A model generated the notes under the pieces. That model made no database searches. It saw only the letters and a list, made by a program, of their open reading frames with translations, and had not been told where the DNA came from. Below, in pieces: positions 39,525-50,965 of a DNA stretch of 64,000 bases (the first letter of the stretch is position 1; each line of letters starts with the position of its first letter). A program made the translations under genes and the position numbers. The DNA is from Kudoa neothunni (Eukaryota > Cnidaria), in assembly GCA_964304625.1 (NCBI GenBank), contig OZ199840.1, positions 9,796,001-9,860,000 on the forward strand. Reading direction: 5' to 3'.

Positions 39525-40204
39525 GATAATGGTGCATGCGCAACACCGTTAAATTTTGGCGCCACACACTCCGTGATTACCCAGATGTGACTTTTAGCGA
39601 CCTACCTCGCTTTGGTCTGATAACGACTGCAAAATCAGCTTCATCTAAAAAGATTATGTTCTCATGTCGTACCGATATTTTCAAATTGCAAAACATGTCG
39701 ATGTATTCTTTCCAGGGTTGATTCACAATTTCTCCTTTCAGGCACGATCACTAGAGTTTTGAGAGTATAGTGAAATTCATCAATCACTCGATCTATAGTG
39801 CTAATAGACACATTTAAATCGAGTTCATCCAAAACCTTTTGCTTGAGCTCCTTTAACGTTATCTTGGAGTTTTCGTCCATCCATGAAATAATTTTTTCTT
39901 TCTGTTTTAATAACGAAATAGAGCGTTTGTCGCCTCGTCTAGGTTTCAGTTCGATGACTCCTGTCTTTTGAAATTTCGAAATTATTGTGGCCACAGTAGG
40001 ATAGACCTTGATAACTTGATTTGGGAGGCAATCGCAGTAGTGCTCGTTCCAAAAAAAAAATAAGCTCATGTCTTTGCTCCCTTTTACCCATGGAAATCGT
40101 CGTCTTTTGCTTCCGTTCCTGCTTGGATATTTGAACAGGAGAAGTTTCATGTTCACAGGAATCTGAATCAGACGAGCCCTCGATATTACCATGATGACGA
40201 TCAA
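39525..40204 (-). pseudogene. Tc1/IS630-like transposase, truncated
   Basis: The N-terminal half of a Tc1/IS630-type transposase. A helix-turn-helix segment (YPTVATIISKFQKTGVIELK) is followed by a second one (ITLKELKQKVLDELDLNVS, then ISTIDRVIDEFHYTLK). In another frame the start of the DDE domain, IIFLDEADFAVVIRPKRGRS, carries the first aspartate. The second aspartate and final acidic motif are missing because the sequence ends at the inverted repeat of the neighbouring element. The open frame begins upstream of the domain, so the given start is uncertain. It resembles but is not the same lineage as the copy at 40563. Confidence 0.65.
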
Positions 40205-40562
40205 TAATTAATATTACTTAATGTAGATAATGTACCAACTGCTATATTGATACAATATTATAATCAGAAGCTCGGATTTTTTTGGAAAAATAAATGATAA
40301 TTTTTTAAAGCAAAAAAAAACTAATCCGCTCCTTAACGTTTAAGAAATACCCAATGATGTCCCATCCTTTTTATGTTTATGTTATGTTTTTTCATTAAAT
40401 TAATGCAGTTTATCAAAATTCTAAAGATTATGCTCTACATAATAATATAAGTAACATTCTGAGTTTTACTAATTGATTGCTTCATCGATGTTTTTTTGAG
40501 AAGTAGCAAATATCATATCAAAGATGCAATTTCTTATCCATAACATTTTTTATATAATTATA
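40205..40562. other. Unassigned spacer between two Tc1-like elements
   Basis: No gene was seen. It may include the unrecognised terminal repeat of the truncated element on its left. TA at 40561-40562 is the target duplication of the next element. Confidence 0.4.
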
Positions 40563-41747
40563 GGGTTTCCGATCAATATGAGATTTTCTGCTTCTGCCCT
40601 TATAACCAAATTTTTCCACTAGGAAAAAGTATTCTCTGTAGGATTTAGGAACGGATAATACGGTGGCAGGAAAAACAATTTAAATTGGAATGAGTCAACT
40701 GTGTCATTGAGTCCGCTGTAATGATGGATACGTGCGTTATCAAGAATGAAAATCGGATTGTTTATATCCTTGAATAAACAGGCATTCTTTATTTCAATCA
40801 GACATTTTCTAAAATCTTATCATTCATTGCCTTATCGTAAATTTTGTAATATATCATGCCATATTTATTCATAACAGACACAACCGAAATATTTCTACTC
40901 CAGGCAGAGGAAACAGAAAGATAAGGCAAAACCCTTCTTGCCGAACTGCCTCTTTTCGGTCATGTCACCACCGAAAACCCTACCTCGTCCATAAATATGA
41001 AGGTTTTATCCTCTTTCTCCAGCTTATATTCTCTAAATTTTTTAGCATATTTGAATCTCGTTTCAACCGTGGATTCACAATTTCTTCTTTGGGAATCGGA
41101 ACGGCAGATTTTATTGTGTATTGGAAATATCGGATAATTCTGTCAACTGTACTTATGCTGACGGAGAGTCCAAACTTTTCACTGATTATTCTGATGATAT
41201 CGCTCAGTCTCAGCAAACAATCGTGGTTAATTCAAATTTCTAATTTTTGATCGTAAGATAACTTAGACTTCCCTTCACCTCCACGTTTCTGAATGTTTAC
41301 AACATCATTTCTGTTGTAGTTGTCGATTATTCTCCAAACGGACTTGTAGTTAAGTGACAGATTTTCAGAGATCTGTTTCGCCGATATTCCTTCCAACGAT
41401 TTGTTTATGATTTTTACCCTATCATCATCGTTAATGCTCACCTTGTTTTTATTAGGTTGACTATTACCAGAATTAAATTCCATCTTAAAAATATGAATAT
41501 ATGCAATATTTACAAGAGCATTTTAATAATATATAATTTATATAAACTAATTAATTAATAAGAAATACTTATTGACTTCGCCGCTTGACAGAATGTTCCT
41601 CGTAGTCTTACGTGATTGTAACAAATCTAGCTATTAGGCAACTAAACTTACATCTCTTTTGCGGTGTTCACCTTAATTGGAAAAAGCCTTATTTTAAAAA
41701 GATGAGTCTCAGATTTCCACGAAAAATCTCATATTGATCGGGAGACC
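40563..41747 (-). mobile_element. Tc1/mariner-type element with TA target duplication
   Basis: Terminal inverted repeats of about 27 bp pair GGGTTTCCGATCAATATGAG on the left with the complement of CTCATATTGATCGGGAGACC on the right. TA lies directly outside both ends (40561-40562 and 41748-41749). The - strand interior encodes a helix-turn-helix (ISAKQISENLSLNYKSVWRI, about 41390-41330), a second helical segment (FGLSVSISTVDRIIRYFQ) and a DDE domain. The domain has FIFMDEVGFSVV (first D), FILDNARIHH (second D) and LPPYYPFLNPTENTFS (final E). A stop separates the DNA-binding part from the rest, and at least one frameshift lies within the DDE domain, so the copy is inactive though complete in length (1.19 kb). 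Confidence 0.85.
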
Positions 41748-41845
41748 TATAATACTAAAAAATAATGTGTTAATTCGATTATATCCATATATTGTTGTAA
41801 CATGTGGATTATAAGGGTTGCACTCCATCAATCACAGATACGCGA

Positions 41846-41918
41846 TCGAGAGCAGTGCGGTATGGCACCGTCGTCTTTTAATTCAAAGAACCTAGGTTCT
41901 AATCCCGGTTCGGACCTT
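41846..41918 (+). repeat. tRNA-like sequence with internal promoter boxes (possible SINE head)
   Basis: GGTTCTAATCCCGG at about 41895-41908 fits an RNA polymerase III B box. GAGCAGTGCGG some 45 nt upstream resembles an A box. A possible anticodon-like stem (TCTTT with AAAGA) lies between. The acceptor stem does not pair with upstream sequence, so it is not a functional tRNA. It could be a tRNA-derived SINE head or a chance match. Only one copy was seen in the window. Confidence 0.3.
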
Positions 41919-41984
41919 GTGTTGCAACTTTTATAAAATACACGAGGTTATAATAAACCAAATAATAAAATTCGTTAAATTTAT

Positions 41985-42137
41985 CCACAGGCGACCTTCA
42001 CAACCTCTTTTATAGCGTCTCCATATTTGGTGGTCCCTACATTTTTTATCCCCGGTATAAAAATAATGGTTGAACAAAATTTTATCGCATCCGCGTTTTG
42101 TTTGGAGCATGACGAATGAGTTTTCATTTTTTTCCAT
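41985..42137 (-). pseudogene. FLYWCH-type zinc finger fragment
   Basis: The frame contains KRGCDKILFNHYFYTGDKK, then HQIWRR and CEGRLWINLT, in the order of a FLYWCH finger (F/L, Y, W, C spacing). One expected cysteine after the tryptophan is an arginine. In animals this finger is common in Mutator-like transposases and in domesticated regulators. No partner domain was found next to it. It lies between the Tc1-like element and the left boundary of duplicated block E. It is probably a transposon relic. Confidence 0.45.
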
Positions 42138-43098
42138 GTTGAAGATTATACACCCACAGCCATATGTGAACTAAACGCGCATGAAATAATATCACCGGCG
42201 AGTGCGGGGGAATCGCCAAAAATTCGCCGTATGTTTCCCTCTAATAACAATAAGATTCGTGTACTTAAAGTTTATTCCTGCCATCAAATCACATTATTTT
42301 AACTAATATAAATTATTTCGGATAAATAATAATTTAAGGTATTCTTACATAATAAAACACACTTCATTATTTTTTTATCTCGCTTTAACTATTGATTACT
42401 AAATATGTTATGTATTTAATACCACTTAAAATATCTTTAATATTAAATATATTTACTTTTACAATATGTTGGCATTGGAATTGAAAAACTATAATAATTT
42501 TACTAATAATTATTGAAAACAATTATATTAATAATTTAAGCGACGAAGAAAATATTAAATAAAACTTTCTTAAGTCGATACTTATAAACTTGGTCTTATA
42601 ATAAGTCTAGTTAACATAATAAATTACACAACAAAAATTGTAACCAATTCATTATTTTATTATATTAAATATAATAAGGTTAATCTTCAAATTTTCAAAA
42701 TATTTCCATCTAGCTGCACAAATAAACCTTATGAATGTTTATTAAAAAGATTTAAACTGTTAATCATTAATAAAAGATGGCTAAGTACATATTTATTGGC
42801 AATAAACTTGTAATTTTTTACTTATTTTTATAATATTTTATCACGATTAATATTATAATAATACTAGAAAGTATTAATTAGGCTAGTATAAAATATTAAA
42901 TGGAGTATTAATTAAAATGTTTAACGATAAAAGATAGCCTAAACTTTTAAGTAAACATAAGTAGGAAGACTTGGAATTAGTTTTTATAGAAATATTGGAT
43001 AAAATAAGCAATTATAAAATATTCATTTAAATTAGTTATGAATCATGATAAATAATATTATTCTTTATCTACTAATAAAATGAATATTTGTATCATTT

Positions 43099-45987
43099 TT
43101 ACTTATTTCTGTAGGCCATAAAACCTCCTATTCCTCCGATAACTATAATTGCAACAACAACCGACACTATAATGCTAAACGAAAAAATTAACAAACAACT
43201 ACTCACATCACATACATTGTTTTATTGCCTGACCTATAAAATAATAATCACATAAAAAAATAATTATAAAATAAATTTACGTTGATTTGCTACCAGATGC
43301 ACCTAAAATTAGAGTTATACAATATTTCTAAGTATTTAAGAATAGGATTACCTTTATCGATTTCAGCTGTACCAAATACTGACCTATCCCTGCTGTAGTA
43401 TACGGTCAGATGATAGTCGTTTAGATCCTCAACATTTTCAATCGTAAAAGTCTTACAATTCGGAAGGGTCGTACAATCACCTCCTCCGTTACTCACACAT
43501 TTTTTAACGGTTGGTCTAGCCACGTCGTTTGAATTAATTAACACCCATTTACATTTTGACTCTCCATCTATTCCAACTGGAAGTGTGGTCGTTATCTGTA
43601 ATGTTTTATCGTCACGTACTATACTAACAAACAATTTTTTTGTTAGATCAGTTGGGTCTTCAACTATTGGCTCTAAATTATATTTTTTAGTAATCGTTAA
43701 TGATGTATAATTTTTAATATATATTGTAAAATAATAACTTGGGGCTAGAATGATAGAAGTTTCTTCAGAACGATCAACAGCTGTAACCAAAATTTTATAT
43801 TCTTTCGAAGCATCGTAACCTTCACTGAATATAATATTGTTACAATATGGTACTTCGGAGCATGATTTAGTATCGTTCGATGTAGTTTCTGACGATTGTT
43901 CTACTGTACCAACTCTTGCAATGGAAACATTTTCGACATTAATTAATGATTCAGCCAATGGTGATTGAATTGGTTCTGCAGGACATGAATATATTGTATC
44001 CCACGATTCTCCATTTTTAACAGTGATTTTATAATGGCATTTCGCGTCACTAATCGGTGTAGACAATTTTCCTATCACTTTATATCCTTTGTCCAATGTT
44101 CCCTTCGTAAGAGTAAGAGTCGAATAAGCTATCGTATTTATATAAATAATAGATCATTTAACTATAGTACTCGTTTTAATATTTGTGAATGTGGTAGAAC
44201 CATATTCTTCATAAGCAACCACTTTAATATCGTAGGTAGTATTGGGTTCGAGATTAATCAAGGTCTTGGACTCCTTACATAAACCTCTACAAGGATTACT
44301 ATCTGAACAAGTTGCCTCCACAAATTTATTTTTTTCTGCTATACTGACAAAGTAATCACATGTGGGTTCAGTTGCTTCGGTTCCGGGATCACCGACAATT
44401 GCTTTAACTATGCTAGTCGAATCACCCGCAGTAGGTTTTGCAGTATCAAAACTTTTGTCCGTTTTTTTATCTTAAATTATTAATGAATTCGAATATTATG
44501 ATTATATTGTTACTTGTTTGGACGAAAATATATTCCTTAAAATCTGCATAATTTGTTATAGTAGTAGTAGATGCAACTACTATCATTATAGGTCTTCCTT
44601 CCGGTAAACCTGTAACCGTGTGGGCAGCGGCACAAACGGTAGGGCAATTGGTACCGCTACCTGATGTGCAAGTTGGAGCTTTGGTATAAGAAGTTCTAGT
44701 AGTATCGGCATGGTAGTATTTAATTGCACATTCAGTAAATTTTTCGACATTACCATCTGGCGCGAATAATTTCAAATTTATTTTCACCCCTGCGTCCCCC
44801 CATTGTTATTAGTGCATGTTCGTTTTCACTTGGTTCGACAATGGCTATTAAAGCATTAAAAAAGTTTTACTTAATTTTTTACCAAATTTTATATATTTAA
44901 ATCCTTCAAATGTATCGTCTCCTTGTGTTGCTAATTTGTGGTGTCTTTTCTGGACCAATATTTCAACAATTGGCTTTGTTTGATCAAGTGTGAGTTCTAC
45001 GTCGTTACAGGGAGCGTAGCATAGTTTGTCAGTCCCTCCGCATTTTGAGGAAAAGGCAGTTGGTTGTGCAGATGTAGCAGCTGGCGCATCCCGGATACTA
45101 AATAAGCATATCTCACTAGGAATTGGATTAGTAAATTTAAGTTGATATTTAGTATTCGCATCCGCAGATTTGTATCTAACGTAGAATTGTGGCTTGTAAA
45201 TGTCAATATTTTCTTTCATATAATAGTTTGGCATGTGGTAGTAGAAAATCGGGTAATCAGTGCATCTCACTTCAAAATAAGGTATTTTTACGCCATATTC
45301 AACCGCGTCAATATTCTGTCCACTTGCAGATTCCGTACAACTAGTTCCTTTAGGCACTTCTTTATATTTTATTCCTTTATAATAAATTGGACAAGCTGCT
45401 GGTTTACAAGTTGTGGCTTTTAACCTCAGTAAATAATCATCATGCGTGGATGCCGCTATTTTTGGATCCACTAATAGTGCTAAGAATTCATTAATAATGA
45501 AAATTACCCAGTTATCATACGTATTGCTAAACCAAACACTTTGGCTCCATTTTGAACACCATCCGCTTTTAGGTCACTTGCAGATGCTGCATCTTTTATA
45601 TAAATATATTTTGATCTGGGTGAAAGCTTGTTATATTCCAAAATATTGTCTTTCCCAGCACAAGTTCGGATACACTTATTATTAACGTCATTTTCATTAC
45701 CTTCACATCTTTCGAAATCTTCATAGGTTGTACCCAATGAATTTTCTCGCATTATTCGGCATTTTTTACTGTTTTGATAATCCGTTCCTTTCAGCTCGAT
45801 ATGAAATTTAAAATTGCCGACAGTGGCCTCATGTATCTGATAATACACTTCTCTAGTAGGAGCAGATGCTGAAGCGTCAGCTGAGTAACATTCATTCGAA
45901 ACTGAACAATAATTACTAAGTAAAAGATATAATTAATTTACGTGAAAATATAATGAGAAAAGAGTGAAGAATTATATTCGGAGTCAT
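43099..45987 (-). CDS. Receptor-like Cys/FN3-module membrane protein, copy E (one frameshift)
   Basis: Exon 1 (45987-45942) encodes MTPNIILHSFLIIFS. All later exons of the family are present, to the stop at 43101-43099. The exon for module 3 carries one extra base in a run of six G on the coding strand (about 44797-44803), compared with copy F, which breaks the frame early in that exon. The rest of the exon is open in the proper frame. Modules 5 and 6 (44096-43290) are identical in protein sequence to copy F over the whole shared frame. The second half of module 3 instead matches copies B and C (GLPEGRPIMIVVA, then NYADFKEYIFVQT), which indicates a patch of conversion. The single homopolymer lesion makes a sequencing error quite possible. 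If real, it would remove modules 3 to 6 and the membrane anchor. Confidence 0.75.
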
Positions 45988-48854
45988 TACAAATTAAACC
46001 AAAAAAGTGTATCCGTTATAATATCGATTCCTTTATTATACTTCGTGATTCAATTCAAAGTATTCTATGAATACTTCCGCAAATCATTCATATCTTCTCT
46101 ATTGTTAATAATCTCAGATATGACTTTAGATATGATTTGTGATAAACTATATGAAAATTCATTAATTTATTTTGTAAATGTTGATTGTTCTTTAAATGTT
46201 TGATCTATTTTTAATATTTATGACATAATTTTACTGCAAAAGATTATACAATTTTATCAACCATTAATTTTTTATTTTCTGCCTAGTTAAACTTTATATA
46301 AAATTTTTTATTGAATACGTGCATAAATATAATATAATTAAACAAATTTGTGTATGATTGCCTATTTATTTTTTTGTTAGATACGATTTATCCTAAAAAT
46401 AATATATCTTGTTTCATTAATTAGAAGCTAAAGATATTGTTAGGTACGATTGTCTCGTTTATTTTAATTACGTATCGTTTTGTTAAATAATCCACATTTT
46501 TGCCTATTTTTTTGTTGTTATATGCATTACCTTTTCATAACTAACTAACTAACGAAAGAGCAATAGCACATCAATCATTAGAATTGTCATTTTATTATTT
46601 AATCACAATTAAATCAAGATATATATCCACGAATAATAATTCGAATAGTCAATTATATCTCTTAAGTATATTTAGATAAAATTCTTATTAGTATTTAAAG
46701 AATAAATATTATCATAAATAGCTATATTTTAAACTTTATAAAAAAATTTAGCAATAACTTTAAAATTCAACGAATAATATAGAATAATAATATATTTTAA
46801 TAATTTTAACTTCGAATTTATCAAAAATGTTGCAATCGTTTTTTCGTATATATTAACAACATAAAGACAAACAATTTAATCAAACAAAATAAAATGTTTT
46901 TTAAATAAATTTCTTTTAAATTATAAATCTGTTTAAAAAGCTTATTAAGGTTTCGAATAATGTATTTATACGTATTTTTATAATTAGTTAACTTATTATT
47001 TTAATTATTTTTAATAATTTTTAACACAGACGTTAACAATAAAAGTAAATGTAAAAACGTGAATTTTCTTAATTGCTCAAAGTAGCATTATAATTTCTTT
47101 TTCAATAGATCCCATTAGGCTAAGTTAAAAATTCTACCTTCAGCCTCTGTACAGAAAATATATAATAAAAATTTGTATCATTATGAATACTGTCATCAAT
47201 TTAAGAAAAAATATAAAAAAATAATCCAATTATTTAGAATTGAAAAATGACTTACTATATTTTTATTTTCATAAATTAAGTCATTTCTACGAGATTTCCT
47301 GTTTAATAAAGCTAAGGGATGTTCAACATTATACAAAAATTATTTTCAGTGAATAAAATTCAGCGCAAATGTATTTATAACTAATTTTTCGTATAATAAT
47401 TTATAACGAAAAATTTGAAAAAATTTCCTTAGGTCTGGTCTAGTCTAATTTAAAGATTCAAAATATTTTTGCATATAAATAATTAATATATATTTACTGT
47501 AATACTCGAAAAGTTTAATTATAATAAGTTTCAGTTTAATATTAACTTATTAATAGGGGTGAATTTGAATAATGATAAAAAATAATTTTTAAATTAAAAA
47601 AATATCGAAAATATGTGAGCAATTATAATTATTTTGCCTCATTAAAAATTATAAATGTATACGGCTATGCCCAATGAGGAATTAATAATATTTTTAAAGT
47701 AGTTTTTTCTGCTGTATCTTTGGTTCCTTTATTTCTTTATTTGGCCGAAGAAGATTCGAAACAAGAAAATTAGTACATAGTGATGATTTTTGTATATCAG
47801 ACTATTTCATTATCCACATATTTTTATTAAAAATAATGATATACCCGTAATGTTAATGCTACATTTGAACGTGGTAATAAGTTTTGCGACAATAATAATA
47901 CGAATAAATGCGTTTACCTTAAGATTTTTTAGTTTATATTATGACCTAATGAATCATATTATGATCTTAAAAATATCATGCCGCTCGCGAGCTACGAGTT
48001 GTCTGTTTCTATCCGAAATAAACTGTGCAAATACTTAATATAACTTAATTATAAAAATTAACTGATTAAATTAGTATTATATTATTATTATCTCTATATA
48101 AGAAATTACAAATAAAAATTTATGTTAAATAAATAATAAATCTAACGACTTTTAATACATATACCTAAATTAAATTTTTATATCAAGTGAAATACATAAA
48201 CTAAGACTGTCGGTCACTAATAAATTAATATTAAAATAGAAAAGATTAAACAATATTAATAAAACGAGTATATACTGGCGATATTAATTTTAAAGAAAAA
48301 AATATATCAAAATTAAAATAATATTATAGTGAGATAATAAATACTATTCTAAATATAAATTTATGCTCTAAATCCTAAATAATATCATTAGTAGTGATAA
48401 TTGAGTCTGCAGTGTCTGATCAGGATGATTTGATAGGGGTTATTTCAACTTCCAAAAAGCGAAAATGTATACCAACCTAAATATGTGTAATTAGAAAGTA
48501 TTAGTCATTACTTATCTAATGATTTACAGCGCTATTATTGCGACCCCAAAAACTGAGAATATAGTAATTATCAAGTATCCTAAGCAGAGCAATTTAGATA
48601 ATTGTTATTATTCGACGATTACTTTTAGCAGTTAATCCCATGAGTCTTTCCGTAATAAAAACATTTCTAAAAAATATCATTATATTTTTAGAAAAATTAT
48701 CAAATTTTATTTATACAATATTAAATTAATTTTTATATAATACAATAAATGAAATTACGAGTTAATAAATATAGAAGGAACGAATTTTTCATTTTTGATG
48801 ACCATAAAATCTTCTGGGCTAATAAAAATTATAGAAAAAAACTAATTATTGTCA
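45988..48854. other. Non-coding spacer between receptor gene E and protease gene 2
   Basis: It is nearly identical to 1156-4017 and, in its left half, similar to 62505-64000. No gene was seen. The AACT repeat lies at about 46539-46553. Conservation here reflects recent duplication, not constraint. Confidence 0.65.
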
Positions 48855-50965
48855 CTACATAACAAAATATGCACAACGTCCTTCTTTGTTGCAATACTGT
48901 TATATTGTTTAGTAAAGTTTTCGCAAATTAAAAGATTACTTGATTTTTCCCACACACAACGTTGTTGCAAGAAGTAAAATTTTTGTATTCGGGCTCGCAT
49001 ACTCCCATTACACAAAACTAAATATAGCCGAATTCACATTGATTAAATTAACATCATTACTATTCCTTTAGGACATTTTATATTTCTACAATTATTTCTA
49101 TTTAAGTCCGCATCAGTGCATTTGTTATTGAGACACATCTAATAGATAAAAATTTTATTTAGAATAAATCGACAAAAAATGTTACTTTATTTTCACCACA
49201 CTTATGGCCGTTTGGAATTAATCCAAAAATAGATGCAGAAACATTTTTTACATCAACTCTATAATTGGATTAAATTTTTATTAATTTTTTTATTATTACA
49301 CGCACGATTCATCCTCTTTCGTAGTTCTGTAACCAAATCCGCTCCATTTAGTTTCATTGTTCGCTAAGCAGGAAAGGACGCCACAATATGATCGTCTAAT
49401 AAAGTTAATTAATATTAAATAAGAATCTTATTCTACTCAGTTCTTTCATTATATGGAGTTAGATCGTAACTGCCTCTCCTGTCCGTTAGTTCGTTACACT
49501 TTGTTTCGTGAGTAATTTTCACTATGAGTCCGGTTAATGTTCCAAAAAAAACATCGTAACAAATGCACATACTAGAATTATGTTGGATTTTACATTGTTG
49601 GTTCGCATTTGGACATATTCCATTAGCACAATATGCCTGAAAATAATATATAAAAAAACTCTGAATTATAGTTGTCTACTAACATTGTTAGAGCGACAAG
49701 GTGTTCCATCTGGCTTGGCAACTGTCATCGGGCACTAAATAAATTTTCTTTTATATTACGTATCGCATATACATATATGCACATATGGACTATTTCCCAA
49801 ACATTGTATTTCAAAATTGCATTCATCAGCTCTACGACACACATGATTTCTTTTAAACTAGATAATAATTATCACAGTTTATCGACAACAAAATCCATCA
49901 TAACATAAATATGGTTACTTTGCAGGAAGAACAACACTCACCTGCGGAGCACTCTGCTCCAGGTTTAAGTTTGCATGTTGTCATGTCGCAGCATTTGAAT
50001 TCACCATTGTTGACACAATTAGCCTCAAACCCACAGTCGCACTCCTCGCCTGGGTCTATCATGCCGTTTCCACACACTTGTAATACAGGATGGTTGACGT
50101 TGTTCTAGGAAATATTTGATGGAATTATTTATTAAATTACCAATCCATAACATATATTTAATCACAAGTAGAAAGTCATTTTCATGATATTTCTCAAGGT
50201 GTTTATTTATCATTTCGAAGCTCTTTTCACTAAATGCTGTTGGATATGGCAAGTTTATTGGCCTAAAACCTCAATAAATGACACAACTCATTTCATTAAT
50301 ATATACCATGGGCCATACACAGAACGCATAATACATCCGTATAGTTCATCGAGACATTTGCTCTCTAAAAATATTATTATTTATGTTTATTACATCCATA
50401 TTTCTTCACTAATTTTAAAGCTTTAACTTACCTAATTTTTCAACATGTGAGCAACCCATTAGGTGGCCTAATTCATGAGAGAATGTTCTATGATCCATTT
50501 GCCGGTCATATTGTTCACCTCGTAATATCTGTTTGCAGGGTGAGTCCATTATACAACAATTGACATTAAACCTTAACAAGGGATACACCGAATGCTGGAA
50601 GTGTATTGGGATAATATCTTGATAAGCCAACATTTGTCGTGCTTTCCCAATAATCTCGATAACTAGGTTCAAAATTTTCTACTGACTTACACCGAAACAA
50701 ATTACACGAACATTAAATGATATCCACTATTGATTGAGGATTTTTCAATGAAATTTAGAAAGTCACGGGCCATCATTACCAAGTTACGGCCCTTTTCCTC
50801 GAAAGGGGTCCAATCGAATGACTTTGCTATTATTTTTATGTTGTGCCATGCAAAAGACTATATTTTCGTTTAAAATAATTGATTATCATAAAAAGCGATA
50901 AATACCTGCATTGATCTTACTACCGTGTCTCTCATATAGGTGGGTCTTTTATCATTAATTATAAG
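48855..50965 (-). CDS. ADAM-like reprolysin-disintegrin protein, copy 2
   Basis: Thirteen exons splice with matching phases into 454 open codons: 50965-50906, 50857-50708, 50678-50432, 50364-50307, 50262-50166, 50104-49942, 49829-49783, 49734-49684, 49636-49437, 49395-49302, 49138-49061, 49017-48940 and 48896-48855. The product is a zinc metalloprotease. [11 protein letters not shown] gives the three zinc histidines and catalytic glutamate, and YGCIM gives the Met-turn. The disintegrin domain starts [15 protein letters not shown] and ends [16 protein letters not shown], but lacks about 20 residues of the usual middle. A Cys-rich part ([15 protein letters not shown]) and short Cys repeats follow, ending [12 protein letters not shown]. 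No membrane helix was found, so a secreted form is inferred. One intron would be only 29 nt and is doubtful. Signal peptide and prodomain exons upstream were not found, so the gene is longer than given. Confidence 0.8.

Noticed and set aside
43676-43760. Continuous frame joining modules 5 and 6 in copies C, E and F
   Set aside because: The stretch has GT-AG ends, is absent from the module pattern, and contains stops in copy D, so it is a short intron that happens to be open.
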